Shown piece after piece: positions 54,503 to 63,691 of a DNA stretch of 64,000 nucleotides (position 1 is the stretch's first letter; each line of letters opens with the position of its first letter). Made by a program: the position numbers and the translations under genes. Origin of the DNA: Marinobacterium iners DSM 11526 (GTDB lineage: Bacteria > Pseudomonadota > Gammaproteobacteria > Pseudomonadales > Balneatricaceae); the NCBI RefSeq assembly GCF_900107855.1, contig NZ_FNRJ01000004.1, positions 1-64,000 on the forward strand, given 5' to 3'. Under the pieces are notes generated by a model. The model was not told the origin of the DNA. It made no database searches and saw only the letters and a list, made by a program, of their open reading frames with translations.

Positions 54503-54865
54503 ATGAAGAAACAACAGATGATGACCCATAATCAGAAGGGTTTTACCCTGATCGAATTGATGATCGTTGTAGCGATCATCGGTATCTTGGCTGCGATCGC
54601 GCTGCCTGCTTATCAGGATTACACGCGCCAGAGTGCGAACAATGCGTGCTTGGCAGAGGCTAAGGCTTATATGAATTCTGCTATTGTCTCATGGTCACAA
54701 ACTGGAACTGCCTCTGCATTTAGCGCTATGACACCAAGTGCTTGTGATAGCGCCGCCCCTGGCACCTATGACGGTGCAACAGATTTGGTGTTCACTGTAG
54801 CTGCAAGTGGTCCTGGTGATCAAAACACTACATGTACACCAAGTGGTACTTGCTCATTGCCTTAA
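54503..54865 (+). CDS. pilA: type IV pilin (PilA)
   Basis: The 120-residue prepilin has a 13-residue leader ending G|FTLIE, with Glu at mature position 5, and the N-terminal helix [20 protein letters not shown]. It has the D-region cysteines near the C-terminus (CDSAAPG ... CTPSGTC). PilD cleaves and methylates it. GGAGAG lies before ATG 54503. It is the first of two tandem pilins. Confidence 0.96.
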   Translation: MKKQQMMTHNQKGFTLIELMIVVAIIGILAAIALPAYQDYTRQSANNACLAEAKAYMNSAIVSWSQTGTASAFSAMTPSACDSAAPGTYDGATDLVFTVAASGPGDQNTTCTPSGTCSLP

Positions 54866-54880
54866 TTTGAAAAAATTGGA

Positions 54881-54911
54881 AGAAGCCCCGCATTGTCGGG
54901 GCTTCTTTGTC
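54881..54911 (+). terminator. intrinsic terminator between pilin genes
   Basis: AGAAGCCCCG and CGGGGCTTCT form a ten-pair stem with a six-base loop, followed by TTTGTCTTT. It gives separate or reduced expression of the second pilin. Confidence 0.85.
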
Positions 54912-54944
54912 TTTGGCTGATGTCCGGAAATGCCGGAGGTGGCG

Positions 54945-55307
54945 ATGAGCAAGGCAAAAGGGTTTACACTCATTGAGTTGATGATTGTGGTGTCTATTAT
55001 TGGTCTTTTGGCCACTGTAAGCTTGGCTGCATATTTGAGATATGTTCGCTCTGCTGCCAATAATGCTTGCTTGGCAGAGGTTAAAGGCTATGCTATGAGT
55101 GTCATGCTTGCAGTAGATAACTCGATGCCTATACCAGTACCTCCATTATCTGCATGTGTCAGCACAACTAACGCTGCAACTCTTGCTGGTTTGAGCGCGA
55201 GTACGGTATTAGATGCTTACCCTGTCAGTCCTGGCACAACTGGCACTCGCTGTAACCTTCAATCCAATACCGCTTGCTTCCTTGATTCCAGTGTTGTTGG
55301 GCCTTAA
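54945..55307 (+). CDS. second type IV pilin, pilA paralogue
   Basis: The 120-residue protein has a short six-residue leader MSKAKG before [20 protein letters not shown]. It shares NNACLAEVKGY with the first pilin ([11 protein letters not shown]), so the pair arose by duplication. The body is divergent and Thr/Ser-rich. GGAGG lies six bases before ATG 54945. It may be an alternative major pilin, a variant expressed in other conditions, or a cargo for the downstream glycosyltransferase. Confidence 0.93.
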   Translation: MSKAKGFTLIELMIVVSIIGLLATVSLAAYLRYVRSAANNACLAEVKGYAMSVMLAVDNSMPIPVPPLSACVSTTNAATLAGLSASTVLDAYPVSPGTTGTRCNLQSNTACFLDSSVVGP

Positions 55308-55332
55308 TAGTCTGGCTAATTAGAGACCAAGG

Positions 55333-57099
55333 ATGGATGCTTTGTTCAAAACTACTCAGGCGAGGCAGTTCGCGGTCGCTCTGTATGTGCTGGTTTCGGC
55401 TTTTTCTTTCATTCCTTTTTTCTATATTCCGGCGGCTTACGAAAAAGCTTTACTGATACCACATAATATCTTTATTTGGATTGTCCCCGGGTTTGCTGTT
55501 TTCTGTGCTCTTTGGCGTGTTTATAAGTCAAGTTCCCTGATTCTTCCGCTGGAGTTTAAGCGAATTTTGTCCTTTGGCCTGCTGATGCTGGCAGGGTCGG
55601 CTGTTTCATCCTGGTCATCGACAGAAGGCTGGTTCTATAACGGAATTTTCCTTCTTTCAGGGCCGGTGTTTCTGTTTTCTTTACACCAGTTCAAGCCAAG
55701 CTCAAGAGTATTACATAACGTACTGTATATTATTTTGGCCGGGCTTCTACTGCATGCTACTGTTGCACTGTTGCAGGTGTTGCCTGGCAGGCTGCTCTAC
55801 GCCTTGATCCCGCATCCAGCGAAGCCTGAGCCGTTGGGTGTGTTTGCCCAGCGCAACAATCTTGCTTCTGCGATGGTTACCGGAATTGTATTAAGCCTGT
55901 ATCTTTGCTCGACTCCGGGCTTTCGCGGCAGGCCGTTGTCTCTGAAGGGTATCGTGTTTGCGGCGTTGTTCGGATGCAGCATGATTGTGATGATGACCGG
56001 TTCACGTGTGGGCTTGTTGAGCTTTGTTATTGCAGTTCCGCTAATGCTTGCAGCTCGCTATAAACAGTTCAAGCTGCGCCCCTTGGTGTTTGTAGCAGTG
56101 ATTTTTACGCTGGGATCGGGGAGCGGAGTGGGTGTTGCCACCAGTGATGGTCTGTGGGTGGCTACCTCAAAGCTGGAGCGTCTGGCTGATGAAGGGCGAG
56201 ATGCACGCCAGCATGTCTATGCCATCTCGTGGGATATTTTTACTGACCAGCCGCTTATCGGTCACGGCATAGGCAGCTTTCAGCATGTTTTCCATGACAG
56301 GGCAGCTGAGTATCTCGAACGAGAAGGTGGTGAGCCCCTGATAGGGCATGATCGTTTCTCCCATCCGCACAATGAAATTCTTCTGTGGGCGATTGAGGCG
56401 GGTATTTTGGCGGTCATCGGTATTGCAGTACTAATTCTGGCAGTTATCATGCAGTTGTACCGAATCGGTTGGCAGCGTGGTGGTGCCATGGCGGCGCTAT
56501 TGGTACCTATAGCCTTGCATACGCAGGTGGAGCTACCATTTTATTATTCACACTATCATTGGTTTTTGTTTCTGTTTCTTGCTTATCTTCTGTTTAAGCC
56601 ATTTTCAAAAACACTTCGATTAAAATGCTCGCGAACGATGCTTTCTGTAGCACCGGTTGTCGGTGGGTTGATTTTCATATCAGTGCTTCTGTTCTGTATA
56701 TCCACATTTAAAACAAGCCGTGATCTTACTACGCTGCTTTATTACCATGATGTGAATTTGGAAGAGCTGCGTGCTGCTCAGAGCCATCCGTACTTTGGTG
56801 ATTTTGCGACATTATTAACCCACCAAGTATTATTGAATACTGATCTGAAAAATGGGACAAATCAATCTGTTTATGATTATGTGGCTTGGGCGGAAAATTA
56901 TTTAGATAGCGTGCCTGATGTAAATACGTATCATAACCTTGCATTGGCATACTATTACATAGGTAATAATGAGATGATGGAAAAAACAGTCGCTCAGGGA
57001 CTTTATTTCTTTCCAAAGCATCCAGTGATTTTGAGTGTTTATGAAAGAGCAAAGCTTTTTGAGCCTTATCCTGAACACTATATCGAAAAAGCGCATTGA
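55333..57099 (+). CDS. PglL/O-antigen-ligase-like O-oligosaccharyltransferase
   Basis: The 588-residue inner-membrane protein has about eleven helices and a large C-terminal soluble part. It has the family signature region with HPHNE (about residues 345-350) after a long periplasmic loop. Wzy_C/PglL-type enzymes move lipid-linked glycans to proteins. Directly following two pilin genes, it is probably a pilin O-glycosyltransferase (TfpO/PilO-like), which is inference. Visibly lower GC than neighbours upstream. Confidence 0.88.
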   Translation: MDALFKTTQARQFAVALYVLVSAFSFIPFFYIPAAYEKALLIPHNIFIWIVPGFAVFCALWRVYKSSSLILPLEFKRILSFGLLMLAGSAVSSWSSTEGWFYNGIFLLSGPVFLFSLHQFKPSSRVLHNVLYIILAGLLLHATVALLQVLPGRLLYALIPHPAKPEPLGVFAQRNNLASAMVTGIVLSLYLCSTPGFRGRPLSLKGIVFAALFGCSMIVMMTGSRVGLLSFVIAVPLMLAARYKQFKLRPLVFVAVIFTLGSGSGVGVATSDGLWVATSKLERLADEGRDARQHVYAISWDIFTDQPLIGHGIGSFQHVFHDRAAEYLEREGGEPLIGHDRFSHPHNEILLWAIEAGILAVIGIAVLILAVIMQLYRIGWQRGGAMAALLVPIALHTQVELPFYYSHYHWFLFLFLAYLLFKPFSKTLRLKCSRTMLSVAPVVGGLIFISVLLFCISTFKTSRDLTTLLYYHDVNLEELRAAQSHPYFGDFATLLTHQVLLNTDLKNGTNQSVYDYVAWAENYLDSVPDVNTYHNLALAYYYIGNNEMMEKTVAQGLYFFPKHPVILSVYERAKLFEPYPEHYIEKAH

Positions 57100-57131
57100 T
57101 AGCTGTGTGTCGCATTAAAGCGGGAAGGTTG

Positions 57132-57150
57132 TTTGTGATCTATCTCAAGC
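57132..57150 (+). promoter_or_regulatory. weak CRP/Vfr-like site
   Basis: TTTGTGATCTATCTCAAGC fits TGTGA-N6-TCACA on the left half but not fully on the right. It is 50 bases before the DUF4124 gene. Low confidence. Confidence 0.3.
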
Positions 57151-57200
57151 ATAAGCGGTGCAGGGAGTACACTGATCTTTAAAAGCCAGGGAGTGGAACT

Positions 57201-57725
57201 ATGTTACAACCAGTTACTACGGCCGCTATCGCAGTCGCACTGATATTAACGACTCAGCAAGCCGCTGCACAGGTATACAGCTGCACCGTCGGCGACCGCA
57301 AAGTCTACCAAAGCACTCCCTGCGAGGCAGGCGGCAGGCCGGTTGAGCTTTATGTTCCAGCGCCTGCAGATAAGCCCGCCAATCATACGCTGGATGATCA
57401 TACTCAGCGATATATCCAGCGACGTGAACATAAAGCCCGTGAATCAGAGCGAATAGTTGATCAGCGTGCCCGTGAGGCTGTTGCTTCGCGAGAGGCAAAA
57501 GAGCGCGAACAAGCCAGAAAAGATCGCATCACCTCAGCTAAATTCAACCGTGAGGTGATTATCGGAATGACCGAAAGCGACGTGCGTGATGCCTGGGGCC
57601 GTCCTCTGGAAATTAATCGTTCACAGCACAAGTCTGGTGAGTATCGTGAGCGGTGGGTATATAAGCGCGATGGAAAACGTCAGTACGTGTACCTTGTTAA
57701 CGGTAAGGTGACAGGGCGGAACTGA
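57201..57725 (+). CDS. exported DUF4124 domain protein
   Basis: The 174-residue protein has a signal peptide ending QQAAA, then a short DUF4124 segment (VYSCTVGDRKVYQSTPCEAG, two Cys), a long charged helical stretch (REHKARESERIVDQRAREAVASR) and a C-terminal domain with IIGMTESDVRDAWGRP, like small SmpA/OmlA-type outer-membrane proteins. Function unknown. AGGGAG lies before ATG 57201. Confidence 0.85.
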   Translation: MLQPVTTAAIAVALILTTQQAAAQVYSCTVGDRKVYQSTPCEAGGRPVELYVPAPADKPANHTLDDHTQRYIQRREHKARESERIVDQRAREAVASREAKEREQARKDRITSAKFNREVIIGMTESDVRDAWGRPLEINRSQHKSGEYRERWVYKRDGKRQYVYLVNGKVTGRN

Positions 57726-57782
57726 ACCGGCTGCGAAATGCTATACTCGGGTTTGTATGGCAGTCACACAAGGAGTGGGTAA

Positions 57783-58037
57783 GTGTTTCATGCAAGGTTG
57801 TGCTTCGAAGATGGTCATGAAACCAACGTCAACTTGGCGGCGCGTCCCTTGGTTGGAGAATTTGTTGTGTTTGAAAATGACCGTTATCGCGTAAAAGATG
57901 TTTCGCACCACGCTGTTCAGGCTGGCGAAGTGGATGAAGAGCCCATGGTTGTCATCAAGGTAGGCATCGGGCGCAAAGGTTCTCACCGTCATGTGCTTGA
58001 GCGCTCGCCTCGTGGCTTCTATACGGGGTCTGACTAG
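57783..58037 (+). CDS. small conserved-looking protein of unknown function
   Basis: An 84-residue frame starting at GTG, with AAGGAG ten bases before it. The sequence (EDGHETNVNLAARPLVGEFVVFENDRYRVKDVSHHA) reads as a small beta-barrel-like protein. No family is recognised. It lies between the DUF4124 gene and the minor pilin cluster. Real-gene evidence is RBS plus plausible composition. Confidence 0.65.
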   Translation: MFHARLCFEDGHETNVNLAARPLVGEFVVFENDRYRVKDVSHHAVQAGEVDEEPMVVIKVGIGRKGSHRHVLERSPRGFYTGSD

Positions 58038-58283
58038 CATGCTCTTGCTTCTGATCAATATATAACCGGTAATGCATCAGTTGAACTTGCTATTTGGTCT
58101 TTATGTTGCTTTATTGTGGACAGGAAGGCTGTTGAAGCACGATAGAGGTTGCAACGGTGAATCTTCAGGACTGACGGAGTAGTCCATGTCGGCGGGTTTT
58201 CTTCCCTGCCTTGGCTGCTGCTGTGTAAGCCTGTCGGTTCTCTGCCATAATGAGCGTATGTCGACGCTTAGAGGAGATATAGC

Positions 58284-58802
58284 GTGGAGTCCGAATACTC
58301 ATTGAATGTACGTCGCACGCTTGGTGCAGGGTTTTCCCTGGTCGAGGTGATGGTGACGGTCGCAGTTCTCGCGATCATCCTCGCAATTGGCATTCCCAGC
58401 TTTCAAAGTTTCTTCGAAAACAGTCGTCTCAACCGTGCCAATGATGACTTCATTGCTGCCGTGAATCTTGCGCGATCTGAAGCAATCACTCGTGAGTTAC
58501 CGGCCGGTGGGGGGGTTGTGCTGTGTGAGCGAAACGCTGCCGGTACGGCCTGCAGTGGGGATGCTGCTTGGGCTGATGGGCTAATGGTGCTTGAGATGGA
58601 TGCGGGAGGAAATGTGCTGCAGGTTATTCGTGCCTGGGACCCGGTCGCGACTGCAGCTGTAGCGGCAGGTGCGAATCAAATCACCTTTTCGCGTGATGGC
58701 CGGGCGGACCCTGCTGTTGGCTTTTCAGTAAATGTGCACGGTGAGTCACAAAATTATTGCCTCAGGCCAACAGGGTCGGTGTTTAAAGGAGGGTGCCCAT
58801 GA
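58284..58802 (+). CDS. fimT: FimT/FimU-type minor pseudopilin
   Basis: A 172-residue prepilin-like protein starting at GTG (GAGGAG upstream). The leader ends GAG|FSLVE with Glu at position 5, then VMVTVAVLAIILAIGIPSF. C-terminal GspH/FimT-type fold with a late Cys pair. It begins the minor pilin operon that primes pilus assembly. The stop overlaps pilV (ATGA). Confidence 0.92.
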   Translation: MESEYSLNVRRTLGAGFSLVEVMVTVAVLAIILAIGIPSFQSFFENSRLNRANDDFIAAVNLARSEAITRELPAGGGVVLCERNAAGTACSGDAAWADGLMVLEMDAGGNVLQVIRAWDPVATAAVAAGANQITFSRDGRADPAVGFSVNVHGESQNYCLRPTGSVFKGGCP

Positions 58803-59251
58803 AGAATCGGATGAGGCGACAATCGTATACACCTATTGCAAAGCAATCGGGTTTCAATATTGTTGAGGTGATTATCGCAATGCTGATTATCACCATCGGG
58901 TTACTGGGATTGCTGTCCATGCAGGTATACACGCTCAAGGGCAATCAAAGTTCCTACCTGCGATCACAAGCTACTATTCTGGCTTACGAGTTGGCTGATG
59001 CCATGCGGGCGCAACGCTTTGAAGCGCTCGACGGAGGCTTCGATGATGGTGCAGGTGGGTATCGTACCAACTGGGATGCGCGTTTGGCCGCTACCCTTGG
59101 TGGTGGTGCGGCAGCAAACGTTGTACGGAATGATAATGAGGTTCAAATTACCATCAACTGGAACGATCAGCGCGGTGAGGTGGTGGATGATGCTGGAGAT
59201 GTCAGCAATGATGCGGACGTTGGTTCCTTGACTTTCCAAACGGACATTTAA
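58799..59251 (+). CDS. pilV: minor pilin PilV
   Basis: A 150-residue prepilin with the leader end SG|FNIVEVIIAMLIITIG. ATG 58799 is six bases after AGGAGG, so this start is chosen over GTG 58793. The PilV-type region LLSMQVYTLKGNQSSYLRSQATILAYELADAMRA follows the helix. Overlaps fimT by four bases; pilW follows. Confidence 0.93.
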   Translation: MKNRMRRQSYTPIAKQSGFNIVEVIIAMLIITIGLLGLLSMQVYTLKGNQSSYLRSQATILAYELADAMRAQRFEALDGGFDDGAGGYRTNWDARLAATLGGGAAANVVRNDNEVQITINWNDQRGEVVDDAGDVSNDADVGSLTFQTDI

Positions 59252-59253
59252 GT

Positions 59254-60282
59254 ATGCAGCACAAGCCTTTGAAACAGTCCAAAGTGCAGGCGGGTATGAG
59301 CCTGGTAGAGCTGATGATCGCTCTTGTGATTGGTCTGCTTATTTTGATGGGGGTATTAACGGTGTACCTCAGTGGTGCCCGCACGGCAGCAACAACTGAG
59401 GCCTTGTCTCGTGTGCAGGAAAGTGGACGTTTTGGTGTTTTCTTTTTGTCGCGGGATATCCGCCAGGCAGGCTTTAAGTCGGCTTGCCAAGGCGAGGTAA
59501 ACAACCTGCTTGATGAAGGCAACGCTGCTTATGATGATACCCTGTTCGATCTGAATGACCCCGTTTTTGGCTGGGATGACTCAGCAGGCACACTGGCAGC
59601 AACTCTGCCTGAATATGTGAGAGGAGATGTGCTGATGCTGAAGAGTGCATCTACTGTTTCAGGGGTGACAGCGAACGGCAATACACCCGCTAATGCTGGT
59701 AATATTAATTTAACCACTGCGAGCGGTGTGGAAAGTGGACAGGTTGTTTTCGTAGGTAATTCACAAAGCTGCGATATATTCCAGAATACTAGTCAACCCA
59801 CGGCGAGTAACCTTAACCGTGCTGGGGGGAATGTTTCGCCAGGAAATAAAAACTTCAACGCCAATACGAATCAGTTTAGTCAAGCGTACGATGAAAGTAT
59901 GCAGATTTTCCTGTTTCAAAGCACAGCCTATTACATAGGCAACGGCATAGACGGCCAGCCGGCGCTTCGCCGCGCGAGCTTCAACACAGGCGCTGCGGTC
60001 GATGAAGAGCTGGTTAACGGCATCGAAGACATGCAGTTGTTGTATGGCGAAGATACCGATGGTGATAGAACGGCAGACCGTTATGTGGCAGCAGGTGCTG
60101 TAGCCGACTGGGATGATGTTGTGGCTGTTCAAGTGAATCTGCTTGCCTCAAGTCTTTCAACAAATGTCATTGATGAGGTTCAGGCGTTACCAGTACCTTG
60201 GGATGCACTGGCTGACCCAGGCGACGGTCGCCTCAGAAGGGTCTTCACGACAAATGTAGGAATCAGGAACCGCCTGCCATGA
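59254..60282 (+). CDS. pilW: minor pilin PilW
   Basis: The 342-residue prepilin has AG|MSLVELMIALVIGLLILMG, an unusual mature first residue (Met rather than Phe) with Glu5 kept, and VYLSGARTAATTEALSRVQESGRFGVFFLSRDIRQAGF, typical of PilW. It is one of the large minor pilins with pilX and pilY1. The start is two bases after the pilV stop. Confidence 0.94.
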   Translation: MQHKPLKQSKVQAGMSLVELMIALVIGLLILMGVLTVYLSGARTAATTEALSRVQESGRFGVFFLSRDIRQAGFKSACQGEVNNLLDEGNAAYDDTLFDLNDPVFGWDDSAGTLAATLPEYVRGDVLMLKSASTVSGVTANGNTPANAGNINLTTASGVESGQVVFVGNSQSCDIFQNTSQPTASNLNRAGGNVSPGNKNFNANTNQFSQAYDESMQIFLFQSTAYYIGNGIDGQPALRRASFNTGAAVDEELVNGIEDMQLLYGEDTDGDRTADRYVAAGAVADWDDVVAVQVNLLASSLSTNVIDEVQALPVPWDALADPGDGRLRRVFTTNVGIRNRLP

Positions 60283-60767
60283 GAGAAATCAAGCCGACTC
60301 AAAGAATGCGGGGCGCAACATTGGTTGTTGCAATGATCATGCTGATTTTGATAGCCATCATCGGTTTTGGGGCTATGCAGACAACCACTATGGAAGAGAA
60401 AATGTCAGGTAACCTGCGCGATAAAAACATGGCATTTCAGGCAGCTGAGGCTGGCTTGAGGGAACGTGAGGACTGGTTGCGTGGGCTAACGTCCCCACCT
60501 TCGCCAAATGGGCAGTGGTTGTTTGATGATGAAATTAGTTGGAATGCCCCCCTGGAGTATGGTAGCGCAGGTGTTATTGATATTGCCGGGGTAAGTGCAG
60601 ATCCCATGATGGCAGTGGAAGAGATGGAATTTTTACCTGATGAGCTTGTGGTTGGTTTTGAAAGGCGTAAAGGTCGGGATATTTACAGAATCATGGCTAG
60701 AGGGACAGGGCAAAGCCCTAATGCCATTACGGTACTTGAAAGCACAAGTGCAAAACGGTTTGATTGA
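60279..60767 (+). CDS. pilX: minor pilin PilX
   Basis: The 162-residue protein starts with a hydrophobic pilin-like helix (ATLVVAMIMLILIAIIGFGAMQTTTMEEKMSGNLRDKNMAFQAAEAGLRE), the hallmark of PilX. It lacks a canonical prepilin G|F site, as is often seen in PilX. It overlaps pilW by four bases (ATGA). Confidence 0.93.
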   Translation: MREIKPTQRMRGATLVVAMIMLILIAIIGFGAMQTTTMEEKMSGNLRDKNMAFQAAEAGLREREDWLRGLTSPPSPNGQWLFDDEISWNAPLEYGSAGVIDIAGVSADPMMAVEEMEFLPDELVVGFERRKGRDIYRIMARGTGQSPNAITVLESTSAKRFD

Positions 60768-60785
60768 ATATAAGGCAGGTATAGC

Positions 60786-63689
60786 ATGAGAAATAAATTT
60801 TTTGAATTGAATCTTATGGCCTGTTTAATAGGTCTTGCCATTAATCAACATGCTATGGCGGTGGATAACCTCATTATCTCTACAGAACCTTTGGCAGTCT
60901 CTACCGAAAAAGTAGAGCCCAATGTTGTGTTGGTGATGGATACCTCAGGAAGCATGAGATCTACTGTCTCTGGAACCTGGCCCCGCAAAACGCGTATGCA
61001 GGTTGCGCAAGAAGTTGCCAAAGATGTAATAGAAGATGTTCAAGGCGTTCGTTTTGGTATGTTTAATCTTGATCGCGATAATCAAGGTGGTTCCATATCA
61101 TCCCGTAGTGAAGGTGATAGGTGGAATCAAACTACTTATTATGCAGAGTGCGGTGCACTTTCTAAGGAGCGCCTTCAGTTTATTGTTGATGGTTTTACTG
61201 CAAATGGTAATACACCGGTCGCTGAAACACTATATGAAGTAACACGTTACTATCGTGGGCTTAGGCCTTACTTCGGTGAGAATAATGGAGCCCTGGGTGA
61301 AGGGGGGCGATACAAGTCACCCATTCAATACCGTTGTCAAAAAAACTATGCAGTTGTTATCTCTGATGGTTTGCCTACATCAGATACGAGTGTGCCCAAT
61401 AATAATTCTGATGACCCGAAAGGGCCTAATGGTCAAAATCCTGAAAACTGGGCTGGTTCGGCAGGAAATTCACGTTATTCTCTAGATGACGTTGCCATGT
61501 TTGCCAATGATATCGATTTTTTATCAACTGGAACCGACATAAAAGGTGGCAGCTGGGATGACCCAAGTTTTAAACAGCAAAATATGCAAACCTATACCAT
61601 AGGTTTTGCGTTGGATGACGACTTGCTTCGCCAGACTGCAGCGTTAGGGGGAGGGCAATCCTGGGTCACCAATAATGCTGATGAATTGAAAGAAGCATTG
61701 ACATCAGCACTATCAGATATAGCTGCCCGTTCATTGAGCTCATCATCCCCGGCTGCATCAAGTGGTATCGTGCAAACAGCCAATATTTTCTTTCCTTCAT
61801 ACAGTAGTTTGGATTGGAGTGGTGAGCTAACCAAAGTTGATGAAGATGGTGACGAGGTCTGGAAGGCTTCAACAAGGATACCAAGTCACCCGAATCGCAA
61901 GATTTTCTTTAATGATAGTGGTGCAGCTAAAACCTTTACCTGGAATAACATTAAAAATACCGGCTTTGCCACTTACTTTGATAATGCTAGAAAAGTTGGC
62001 TCGGATGGTTCTACGGTTTTGAATTATTTAAGAGGCGACAGACAATATGAGTCAGCAGCTGAGTACCGCAGACGTAATAGTTTATTGGGTGATATTGTAA
62101 ATTCAAGTCCTGTGTTTGTTGGAGAGCCCAATTTCAGATATCCAATGGGTCTTGAGTCTACCGCTTATTCTGTTTTTAAAACCAGCATGAAAAACCGGGA
62201 AGAAATGGTCTATGTTGGTTCTAATGATGGCATGTTACATGGCTTCAACTCTTCCGGGGTTGAAAAGTTTGCCTTTATCCCTCAGGAAGTCATTCATAAG
62301 CTGCCAGAATTATCAAACACCAACTACACCCATCGTTATTTTGTAGATGGTAGTCCTACGGTTATTGATGCATTTATCAAAGCTAACGGTACTGGTAGTA
62401 AGCAGTGGAGAAGTGTTCTGGTTAGTGGCTTGAATGCGGGAGGACAGTCTGTATTTGCTGTCGATGTGACTAATCCAAATGCCCTTAGTGGAAATAGCTT
62501 CCTCTGGGAATTTACGGACCCGGATTTGGGGTATTCTTTTAGTCGCCCAGCGATTTCAAGGTTGGCTGATGGGACCTGGGTTGCTATATTCGGTAATGGC
62601 TACAATAATACACAAAAAAGTTACAGCGGCGATAATTTAGTGAGTGCAACAGGTAATGCTGTGCTTTTTGTTGTGGATCTTGAAACGGGTGTGTTAATTA
62701 AGAAAATTGATACCGGCATTGGATTTGATGATGATCCAGTAGCTGGCCGAAGTCGGCCAAACGGCTTAGGTACAGTTGCACCAGTTGATCATAACCAAGA
62801 TTCAATTGTGGATTATGTGTACGCTGGTGATCTTTTTGGTAATTTGTGGAAGTTTGACTTAACACCTAAGAATGAGAAAAATCCATCTAATCTGAAAATG
62901 GAAGTGGCATTCAATGGCAATCCTCTGTTCAAGGCAAAATACACAGAGAGTGGCAATACTTATTACCAGCCGATTTTGGTAGCTCCTGATGCGCGCCCAA
63001 CGGTAACACGTAACCCTAAGGGTGGTTTTATGGTTTACTTTGGTACGGGCAAGTATATTGAAACAATTGATAGATCGCTCGAAGGTGCTGGTAAACAATC
63101 GTTCTATGCTATTTGGGATAAAAACGGTGACGGTAATACAACTCCTGTTTCTGGTAGAGGGGTCCTTCAAGAACAAAGTATTATTTATGAAGGTGCGCAA
63201 GCTTTTGGAGGTAATATAAATGAAGTTCGCGTAACCAGTAATAATGCTGTTAATTGGGGTGCCAAGTTGGGATGGTACATGGACTTTAATCAAAGTGCCC
63301 CGAATTATGAAAGAGTTATAACCACACCAACTATACGCAACGGTAAAGTTATTTTTCCAACGACCATACCTTTGCTGAAGGATGATCCGTGTGACAGTGA
63401 TTCAGACAGTTGGGTAATGGATCTTGATGCACTTACTGGAAGCCGCCTCACGTATAGTCCATTCGACATGAATGATGATAAAACCTTCGATCGTAACGAT
63501 TTTTATTCGGATGGTGTCAATTCGTACCCATTGTCTGGAGTGAAATTTAATGAGGCTTTGCCAAAGCCGGTTATTTCAGCTGACGAAGATAATGAAGTCA
63601 AAATTTTCAGTCAACAAACTCAATTCATTGAGAATAAAGGCGTTGGTTTTGAAGATCGGCAGAGCTGGCGCGAGGTCTTGGAGGAATAA
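60786..63689 (+). CDS. pilY1: pilus tip adhesin/assembly factor PilY1
   Basis: The 967-residue secreted protein has a signal peptide, then a von Willebrand A domain beginning VLVMDTSGSM with the MIDAS residues D52, S54 and S56, and a C-terminal PilC/PilY1 beta-propeller (about residues 430-850, with NNSRWSV-like blades such as GNGYNNTQKSY and DYVYAGDLFGNLWKFDL). It promotes pilus biogenesis, adhesion and surface sensing. It is about 270 residues shorter than P. aeruginosa PilY1 (about 1160), mostly in the VWA inserts. Strongly AT-rich. Confidence 0.95.
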   Translation: MRNKFFELNLMACLIGLAINQHAMAVDNLIISTEPLAVSTEKVEPNVVLVMDTSGSMRSTVSGTWPRKTRMQVAQEVAKDVIEDVQGVRFGMFNLDRDNQGGSISSRSEGDRWNQTTYYAECGALSKERLQFIVDGFTANGNTPVAETLYEVTRYYRGLRPYFGENNGALGEGGRYKSPIQYRCQKNYAVVISDGLPTSDTSVPNNNSDDPKGPNGQNPENWAGSAGNSRYSLDDVAMFANDIDFLSTGTDIKGGSWDDPSFKQQNMQTYTIGFALDDDLLRQTAALGGGQSWVTNNADELKEALTSALSDIAARSLSSSSPAASSGIVQTANIFFPSYSSLDWSGELTKVDEDGDEVWKASTRIPSHPNRKIFFNDSGAAKTFTWNNIKNTGFATYFDNARKVGSDGSTVLNYLRGDRQYESAAEYRRRNSLLGDIVNSSPVFVGEPNFRYPMGLESTAYSVFKTSMKNREEMVYVGSNDGMLHGFNSSGVEKFAFIPQEVIHKLPELSNTNYTHRYFVDGSPTVIDAFIKANGTGSKQWRSVLVSGLNAGGQSVFAVDVTNPNALSGNSFLWEFTDPDLGYSFSRPAISRLADGTWVAIFGNGYNNTQKSYSGDNLVSATGNAVLFVVDLETGVLIKKIDTGIGFDDDPVAGRSRPNGLGTVAPVDHNQDSIVDYVYAGDLFGNLWKFDLTPKNEKNPSNLKMEVAFNGNPLFKAKYTESGNTYYQPILVAPDARPTVTRNPKGGFMVYFGTGKYIETIDRSLEGAGKQSFYAIWDKNGDGNTTPVSGRGVLQEQSIIYEGAQAFGGNINEVRVTSNNAVNWGAKLGWYMDFNQSAPNYERVITTPTIRNGKVIFPTTIPLLKDDPCDSDSDSWVMDLDALTGSRLTYSPFDMNDDKTFDRNDFYSDGVNSYPLSGVKFNEALPKPVISADEDNEVKIFSQQTQFIENKGVGFEDRQSWREVLEE

Positions 63690-63691
63690 GC

